A DNA stretch of 64,000 bases, taken from positions 853,923-917,922 of the forward strand of contig BFEA01000282.1 in NCBI GenBank assembly GCA_003427395.1. The letters run 5' to 3'. The position numbers were made by a program, and so were the translations under genes. This stretch comes from Chara braunii. Lineage: Eukaryota; Streptophyta; Charophyceae; Charales; Characeae. Position 1 is the first letter of the stretch. Each line of letters starts with the position of its first letter. The notes below the pieces were generated by a model, which saw nothing but the letters and a program-made list of their open reading frames with translations, had not been told where the DNA came from and did not search any database. Shown here in pieces: positions 56,701 to 64,000 of this stretch.

Positions 56701-59600
56701 ATCATCTCTTTCTCAACAGTCACACGTTTGCGCGCGCGCGCGGGGCGCGGGTGTGTGTAGATTTCAGCCACGTGGGATGTGTGGATTCGGAGGAAACTTA
56801 CAGGAAGGTTTAGAGGGGCTGTTTTTGTTATTCACCCTCGATGGCCTTCCGTTTAATTGTTTTTTTTTTATAGTGTTTTTAACTCTACTCATATTAACGT
56901 CTTCATATGCCTGTCTTCGTATGCCTGTCTTCATATGCCTGTCTTCATATGCCAGTCCTCATATGCTACCTCCTGTTTTTCTCTCCCTCGCGTTTCTTCG
57001 ACCGACCCTCGCTCTCTTTTTTGCCCTCTCCCGCTGTCATCGAATAATATGTTTTCGTCAACTTGTTTTATTCTGAAGATGATGAAGAAGAAGGCAAAGA
57101 AGATGCATCTCTCTCTCTCTCTCTCGTTCTCCCTCTCTCTCTCTCTGTGTCTGTGTGGCATGAGCCCAGCTCTATTCTCCTTTTCTGTATGCGCAACGCT
57201 CATCTGGAACCCTCCGTGATCTGCTATGCTTCCGCCCCTCAGCCCTCCCTCCCTGGCCTCCCCACCTCCTCTCTCTCTCTTTCTCTCTCTCTCTCCCTCT
57301 CCCTTGCCGCCGCCCTCGCCAGCGACTCCCAACATTCCCTCCCCTCCCTCACGTTGTTACCCCTTTTCGCCGCTGTTGCTGCCTCTCTTCTCCCCTTTTG
57401 TCTCCCACAGTGATTTCCGTAGTTCTTCTATCCTCCTCCTATCCTCCTCTCTCGTTCTCCCCCTCCTCTTCACCACCCCTCCTCCTCTCTGTTCTGTGGG
57501 CGGACGCGTACCTATCATTCTCCGCTGTGAGCGCGCCCCTCTCTCGGCCCCCCCAACCCTCTAGCCTCGCTCTGTGCCTGACGTATCGAGAGGGTGCGCG
57601 GACACGTACCCATCTATCCTCTGCCTTCCCTCCCGCCCTGTGTGTGCGTGGGTCCTTGCTTCTCTGTATTCATGGCTTTCGCTCTCTTTCTTTCTCTCTG
57701 TCTCTCTCTCACCCCATTCCCTCCCCTATGGTCGTGATGCCATGCACGGCAGCGCCTCGGTAATCCATACAACAGTCCGTTGAAATACACGCGCCCTCAT
57801 CATGACTTAATTGGGGGACCGGAAGACAGATAGCTCGTATACATTCATGGCCGTGCTCAGCGGATAACGTATTAGGTTCGCTGTCCTCCTGCGCCACGCG
57901 TTATTCATGGGAGGTGGGTGAAAAACTTGTTTGTGTTCACCCTCTCTTTTATTGGGTGGACGAGAGGCCACCCTCTTCTTTTTGACGGTTGGTTGCTTTC
58001 CTTGCTGCTGCTCGCAATAAATACCTCTCTCATCTTGATGCGGCCGTTGGTTTGGCAACTACTTCAATTAGTTTTTCTTTTGTTTCGGGCGGGTGAGGGG
58101 GGGTCATATTCGGTTCGCGAAGGCTTTGCTGGCGAATCGGTTGTAAGGTCCCCCAATGACATGGAATCTCTGTGGTATACGACGACTATTCGTACAGGAG
58201 AGTCCAAGAGTAATAGTATACTTCAAGACCTAACATAGAGCTCTGTATCAGTGATTGGCACCTTACACCCGAGATAATAATATTATGTTACTTGCAACTT
58301 ACTGCATGATGAAATAGTATTCTGTGTTAGTGTTTCCGTGAAGTTTATGTTACGTCTGTGAAGTATACTAATATTATTATGTTCTGTATAAATTGTATTA
58401 TATTATCATTGATAGAACAACACTCCGAATTAATCTGTCTGTGAAGTATTATGTTAGGTCTATCGTATGAATGTTATTCATAATTTGTCAGTACTGAACC
58501 ATAACTATGTAATGGCGGTGTCGTGCATGTACAACTCCTTATCTGGTATCTGGCTTCATACATTATATACGGATATTAGTATGACTTAATTATTATGAAA
58601 AAAGTAGTGAATATTCTTTTGCTTTTTCTTGTTTTTCCCCCCTTTTTCCCGAGTTTTCTGCTCTTTGTCTACCCCTCTCCCAGGCTGGGTCCAACCTCAG
58701 ACGGTTGCACCGCACGCTGCCGGTGGTTTTCTGTTTCTATTTCTAGTATTTTTTCTGCTTTCTTTTCTAGTTTCATTTTTATCTTTTTTTTTTTTGACAG
58801 AAATTTAGATCGATTAGATTGGGTTGTTGATAATGTTTATTGAGATCAAATTATTGAATGCATTCAATGCAATATATTAATAAGTCGGCTGATCCAGTCC
58901 CAATAATTTAATTTCTGCCTCCGACTAATTATTATTGATCGAGTTGGTTTTTATGGTGTTTCATTTATGTAGGCTTTACTTTTATGCTCGTCTATCAACT
59001 TGGATTATTTGTTATTATTCGATTAATAATAGTAAGATTTAGAGTGGGATCAGTTTGAACTGAAACTGGATTCATATTATTAACGTTTCTGACTGCTTGA
59101 TCCGTCGATTGTTCGATGGATCGATTGACTGACTAACATTGATTGATTGATTGATTGGCCATTGCGTGGTTGTGTCCGTTTAGTGTGTTGTGTTCATCAT
59201 AAAAACACAAAAAAAAGGGACCCCCCGGGGAAATAGTCCACGTGTCCTCACATGCTCTCGTGCGGCCCGGTTTGGCCCCCTGTGGTCCTTTGGGTTTCTC
59301 GTGCTGCATGGCGATGGTGAAAGGGAGATAAGGAAAATAAAGAAGAAAAGAGAGCGAAAGGGAGAAGGAAAATGAAAAAAAACAGCAGGGAGGGGTTTTG
59401 AGGTGGTGGTTTGGAGGGCTGCCTTTTGTTGTTTTTTTCACCATCTCTCTCAGTGGGTATATATATGTTACGTGTGGGAGGGAGGAAGACGTAGGGTGGA
59501 GACATGAAAAAAATGCAAGGAATATGAGCGAGAGATAGACAGAAATCCAAATTGCGAAATCACGCTGAAGTCACCTAGGGCACCCACGCCTCCAGCCTCC
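53741..59600. other. Pyrimidine-rich and AT-rich sequence, no gene recognised
   Basis: Contents include CA and GA tracts at 54712-54752, CT-rich sequence 57100-57720 and AT-rich sequence 58240-59130. Two related units of about 75 bases lie at 55137-55280 (ACTGCGCATGAAAAGAGGG-like). No frame shows recognisable domains. Several frames of around 100 codons come from low complexity. Confidence 0.5.
56470..56592 (+). promoter_or_regulatory. Promoter-like patch: clustered AACGG and a TATA box
   Basis: AACGG occurs four times between 56476 and 56540, twice as TTAACGGTCAT. TTTATAAG follows at about 56583. AACGG is the core of MSA elements bound by plant 3R-MYB factors. No gene could be identified downstream, so this is only a candidate. 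Confidence 0.25.
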
Positions 59601-60050
59601 CAGCTAGCGCAGCTATTGCATGTCAAAGCAGCAGTTTGGCCGCAATGCCTGCCCAGGCCAGAATGTGTCTTGCTGCTGTGCTTACTTTCCTTTATGGAAA
59701 GTGAGTTAGCTTCCAGTCGGGCCCCAGTATCTACGCCCAGGCCCAGTTTCAGATACTGGCCCGGGCCCCTTGCAGCTAGGCACGTCCAGGTAGCCCACAA
59801 GGCTCCAAGTGTTCGGCACATTCCCGTTGGCTCGTCGCATGCGCTGCATGACTGGTCGGCCTCTGGATGCTTGTGCCCAGGGCCTCAACCGAATTAGCCC
59901 TGGGCTCAACTGCACGACGCAGTTGCTGCTTCTGGAAGGAGCCACGGAAAGCTCACGCTGCTCTGTAAGCAACTGGCGTGCTGCAATTGTCAGGTACCCC
60001 ACATTCACACGAATATGCATCCCGCCTTCACTTACGGCGGGCACGAGCTA
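59600..60050 (+). repeat. Fragment related to units C and D
   Basis: CCCGCCTTCACTTACGGCGG near 60022 and the GCTTGTGCCCAGGGC and ACGCAGTTGCTGCTTCTGGA blocks before it match 45120-45311 in unit C. The first block also matches, inverted, the stretch near 20783 in unit D. Confidence 0.55.
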
Positions 60051-60146
60051 TTCTGGGGGCATGAGCCCAGAACGTCTGTGTGCCCTTGTGAGGGCTCAAT
60101 CCTCGCATTCCATCCCCCTTAGCTTCGAAAGCCCCCTGAGATGCTT

Positions 60147-63010
60147 CTATGCAGGCGCTTTCCCCTTTAACTTCCGTTCATACTCTGCCACGATCTGAGG
60201 TGCTGTTTTGACGAGCTCCTCTCTTGTGAACCAATGATCTTCTTTTGCGTCTGTATGATGCCTGAATCTGACCAGGTACTCCCTCATAGGTTTTGGCGGT
60301 CGTCCCCTGCCCAAGGGCTTGGGGACAGGCAAATCTCTATGTTCATGTCGTCGACATCCACATGGCCATCCATGGTTGGGGGCAGCATTGATCTCCTTGA
60401 TGGGAACTTATCAGTCCCAGAAAGGCGTATAAGCTTGGAAGCATGAAACGCAGGGTAAGTGCACAGATGTCTCGGGATTCTAATCACATAAGAGGGTCCA
60501 TCTAAATCACTTCCCACGATGTCCAGGACTTCCCCAGGGCCCAAAGTACTAAGGCATTAGATTTCCAGAGATGCTGAATTCCTGTCCTAACTCGCTAGCC
60601 TTTACCCAGACACGTTCCCCGACCTGAAACGTGGACTGTCGTCTGTGCTTGTTTTCAGAGGCAATCATTGCCTCCTGAGATTTTCTTATATGCTGGACAG
60701 CGTGCTGCAACAGCTTCTCATATTGGACACCAAATTCGACAGTTCCAGGAGTTGCTGTTGGTCGGTTTTCAGGAAGGAGGCAGTCTAGTGCTGATCTAGG
60801 CTTCCATCCGAAATGCAGCTCATTTGGATAAACGTCGTGGTGCTGTGAACAGCGTAGTTGTACGGGCTGGCGATGAGAGGTAGCTTCTCACCCCAGTCAT
60901 CCTGTCTGGGCTTAGCCTCAACAGGTTCTCAAAGGCAATCATTGCCTCCTGATATTTTCTTATATGTTGGACAGCCTGTTGCAACAGATTCTCATATTGG
61001 ACACCGAATTTGATGGTTCCAAGAGTTGCAGTTGGTCGGTTTTCAGGAAGGAGGAAGTCTAGTGCTGATCTAGGCTTCCACCCCAAATGTAGCTCATTCA
61101 GACAAACGCCCGTGGTGCTGTGAACATCGTTGTTGTACAGGCTGGCGATGAGAGGTAGCTTCTCATCCCAGTCATCCTGACTGGGCTTACTGTAATGTCC
61201 CAGCAGGTGGTGCACCACGCGGTTCATCTATTTCGCCTGTCCGTTGGCTTCGGGATGGTTTCCCGAAGTCATTTGGAGTTGGCTGCCCATTGGTTCAGCA
61301 ACCTTCTTCCACATTTCACTTGTGAAACAAACATCTTTGTCGTTGACGATAAACTTGGGCAATCCAAAATCACACACCCAATTATCCATGAATAAACTGA
61401 TAATGTGCTCAGTCTTTCCAGTCTCCGACATGGCGATTTGTCTAGCATATTTAGTAAACTTTGTCCACTATGACGAAAAGGGCCTTTTGCCACTCTTGCT
61501 GGTCACCGGGGTGTCCATGAAGTCCATGGACACGCTCTGTCCAAGACCTGCAGGAATGGGCAAGGGCTTGAGTAACCGAAGCGGTGCTTGAGTTCGCGAC
61601 TTGTCCGCTGACAGACTTGACAAGTCTGGACGTACTTCTTTACATCATCAAGCATACCAGACCACCAAAAACGCTGTACCAAGTTAGCATTGGTCTTTTT
61701 AATCCAAAATGTCTTGTTGCGTCGTGACACCTTAAAAATAAGCTACGCGAAAACTCACTAGACGGCACACATACTTTTAAACCTTGCTCTTTTCAAGAAA
61801 GAGCAACCCATCCACCATTACAAACTCGTTAGATGTGGCCTTGCCTTGGGCCTCAACATTGCGTATGATGTCCATCATGACGGGGTCTTCCGCGTAGGCA
61901 TCAACCAAGGATCGAGTTACATTGTCCGACAAGCCAAACTCAGTTATCAAAGCACATAAGTAGTTTGACCTACGCGACAACGCATCAACATCCTAATTGT
62001 ACTCTCCCTTAACATAGTCTTAGCTTAAAGTCACATTGATTAACGACTTCAATCCAGCGACTCGATCCACTTGAGTGTCTGATGGTCAGTTCCCAAATAG
62101 GAAAACCTCCCCAACAGATAGTGCCTCCAGAGGACAAAAGCTTTGTAAAGGGCATAGAGTTCCCTTTCATAGATGGATTTCGCCAACTTCTTTGATGGCA
62201 ACTTCTTGCTCATGTACTCGATTGGCCTTAACTTCTTCCCTTCCAGCCGAGCTAGCACTGCGCCAATGTCACATTGGCTTGCATCAGTGGTCACGATGAA
62301 TGGCTTCTTAGGGTCAGGAAGCATGAGAACCTCATGATGTGTGTGAGAGCATGCTTCAATCACATTAAGGCTCCCTCACATTCGTCAGTCCATTCCCATG
62401 GTGTGTCAAGGCGTGTTAGATCAGTCAAGGGGGCAGCCACCATGCTATAGTTCTTTACAAAATTGCGGTAGTACCCAAGAAAGATCTGACTTGTGTCACA
62501 AATTGAGGTCGTGGCCAACCACGAAAGCTAGCCACCTTCGCATCTTCTGGCCTAACCCCATCCGCAGATACCTCATGACTCAATTACAAGATTTTGGTGC
62601 GACCAAACTCACATTCCCCCAAGTCAATCTTATACTTGTGCTGCCTTAGGAGTCCATTATAGGTCGTCGATGCGAGGTAGAGGTTCTGCGTTTTTCACTG
62701 TGATGGCATTGAGGCCTCTATAATCAATGCACATTCTTAATGATCCCCCTTTCTTCGGAACGAATAGGATTGGTGACCCGAAGGTTTATGTGTTAGGCCG
62801 TATCCAACCTTTTTGAGCTCTTTCAGGTGCCAACGGATCTCGTCCAACTTGGGCATAGCCATCATGTAGATCCTCCCCTGAGGCGTCTTACTACGGGGGA
62901 TGATTCCTATGGCGTGGACAACCTCCCTGTCTACGACTCCTGAAGGCTCCTCAAACAAATCAGGGTACTTAGCGAGGACGACTTCGACCTTTGGAGGGTG
63001 ATTTAACGAC
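60147..63010 (-). pseudogene. pol: Ty3/gypsy chromovirus pol (RT, RNase H, integrase, chromodomain)
   Basis: Minus-strand order: RT N-terminal part with [17 protein letters not shown] (about 62950-62660), then the RT/RNase H connection LGYYRNFVKNYS. RNase H with TTDASQCDIGAVL lies at 62363-62049. The integrase zinc finger with C-X2-C (CQVCQ) is at 61730-61503. The integrase core FIVNDKDVCFTSEMWKK and HPEANGQ is at 61431-61228. The C-terminal part is 61227-60284, and a chromodomain-like REYLVRFRHHTDAKEDHWF at 60332-60147. The RT core with the catalytic YxDD is deleted near 62660, and frameshifts separate the domains, so it cannot work. The 5' part of the element is missing beyond about 63360. 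Confidence 0.9.
60640..61190 (-). repeat. Tandem duplication (about 274 bp) inside the integrase C-terminal region
   Basis: 60660-60914 and 60934-61189 align throughout (GGCAATCATTGCCTCCTGA to TGGGCTTA) with about 10% differences. The right copy keeps an open frame; the left copy has an extra indel. Confidence 0.9.
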
Positions 63011-63360
63011 CTCCCCTTTCTCAGAGATGAAGACCAAGTACATACTGTCCTCTTGGTTATGTTTATGTTAATTATAAAACGCTGATGGACACATGCACCC
63101 GTAGGAGTCCACTAACCTGTTAGCCAGTCTAACGGTTCTCCTGTCAGACAACACATGCTTAAACCGCCAGTACACGACCTCACCTATGGGGGATGATTTC
63201 TATGGCGTGGACAACCTCCTTGTCTACGACTCCTAAAGGCTCCTCAAACAGATCAGGGTACTTAGCGACGACGACTTTGACCTTTGGGGGGTGATTTAAC
63301 GGCCTCCCTCTTCTCAGAGATGAAGACTAAGTACACACCCTCCTCTTGGTTCTGTTTATA
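62890..63360 (-). repeat. Duplicated RT N-terminal segment
   Basis: About 62894-63070 and 63180-63360 match (GGCGTGGACAACCTCC, TTAGCGA blocks) with scattered substitutions, separated by about 115 bases of other sequence. Confidence 0.85.
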
Positions 63361-63786
63361 ATAATTATCTCTAATACTATAAAGCAAGAAGCGGGTCTCG
63401 CGTGATGGACCCAACAGAAACCGGGCGCCGCCACGCGGGACCGCTCCCGCACTTCAGGCACTTCGGGTTTTCCCAACCGATCGGGAATCGGTGTTAGCGG
63501 ATCGGAATCCGCATTTTTTTTTTTGGGTGTGGCACTTCGGGGGGAGGGGCGCGGCGGGCCCAGTGGCACGAACCATTCACCAAGGGAAATTGGGGCCGTG
63601 TTGGGGAGTCCGGTAAGGGTGTTGGTTGGCGGGAAATATCGGGCGGGTGTGCGAATTCGGGCCGTGTTGGCGAGGGCGGTAACTGCCGCAACGAGGGGGG
63701 GTGTCGGTTGGCGGGAAATAGGGTGCGAAGAAACGCCGGTGCAGGGGCATGTGTGACGACCGAACCGCGGGCAGTGGGAACGACCG

Positions 63787-63788
<2 letters not shown>

Positions 63789-63842
<54 letters not shown>
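63789..63842. repeat. GA microsatellite
   Basis: A pure GA tract, followed by GATCGATTCGTTGAGTG and, at 63917, another copy of the GGATGAGCAAAATCG repeat next to a TG tract, as in unit D. Confidence 0.95.
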
Positions 63843-63846
<4 letters not shown>

Positions 63847-63973
63847 TTGGATCGATTCGTTGAGTGACGCACCGGGAGCGCTTCGCGCCTTTGCTGGCCT
63901 TGCGCAACTTCCATGGAAAGGATGAGCAAAATCGATCGAATCTTTCGCTACAACTACTACACGTGTGTGTGTG

Positions 63974-64000
63974 CTGTCTCTTATACACATCTAGATGTGT
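63974..64000. other. Nextera mate-pair junction adapter (artefact)
   Basis: CTGTCTCTTATACACATCT followed directly by AGATGTGT is the Tn5 mosaic-end junction of Illumina mate-pair libraries, cut off by the window end. It is not genomic. Confidence 0.97.

Noticed and set aside
57063-57763. Several overlapping plus-strand frames of 110-121 codons
   Set aside because: CT-rich low complexity, open in several frames, no domains.

Overview
This window has the character of a large, repeat-rich eukaryotic nuclear genome assembled from short reads. It has scaffold gaps, long microsatellites, retrotransposon remains and no convincing intact host protein gene. Three signs point to the green-plant lineage: short interstitial CCCTAAA (Arabidopsis-type) telomere repeats, a degenerate nuclear LSU rRNA fragment that resembles the plant sequence, and a chromodomain-bearing Ty3/gypsy element. 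A streptophyte alga such as Chara is my guess; it is an inference, not a demonstration.

Layout. (1) 1-4428 looks like the 3' part of a giant LTR element (G2, + strand) ending in a 3' LTR. (2) 4524-33422 reads as one giant non-autonomous LTR retrotransposon on the minus strand (G1). Its 5' LTR is 28193-33422 (5.2 kb), followed by a primer binding site at 28174-28190, a broken gag at 24925-26006, and a 3' LTR at 4524-11524 (7.0 kb). The two LTRs are near-identical apart from about 1.7 kb extra in the 3' copy, which holds the rRNA-like fragment. (3) Nested inside G1 is an 11.2-kb unit (D, 13267-24487) with TGTCG...CGACA ends and a 4-bp target duplication ACGT. (4) 33423-33913 is another LTR start, followed by AT-rich sequence, CT microsatellites and an 835-base gap. 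(5) 38.1-53.7 kb is a decayed minus-strand LINE (ORF1, endonuclease, reverse transcriptase, zinc finger) split by an 8.7-kb unit (C, 41616-50304) with the same ends and a 4-bp duplication CCGC. Removing C restores the LINE reading frame. C and D are diverged, inverted copies of one family and behave like giant solo LTRs. (6) 53.7-60 kb is pyrimidine-rich sequence with no recognised gene, one promoter-like patch, and a C/D-type fragment at its end. (7) 60.1-63.4 kb is a minus-strand chromovirus pseudogene. (8) The last 27 bases are an Illumina Nextera mate-pair junction adapter.

The possible undescribed system is this LTR family. Its LTRs appear to be 5-11 kb, use 4-bp target duplications, and start with a near-perfect 24-28 bp palindrome that shows paired changes between copies. 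They also carry tRNA-like modules about 0.9 kb inside, an array of nine hairpins with a fixed loop and changing stems, and exon-like segments with consensus splice donors on the antisense strand.

No searches or alignments could be run. All homology statements are by eye, and boundaries of diverged repeats are approximate.
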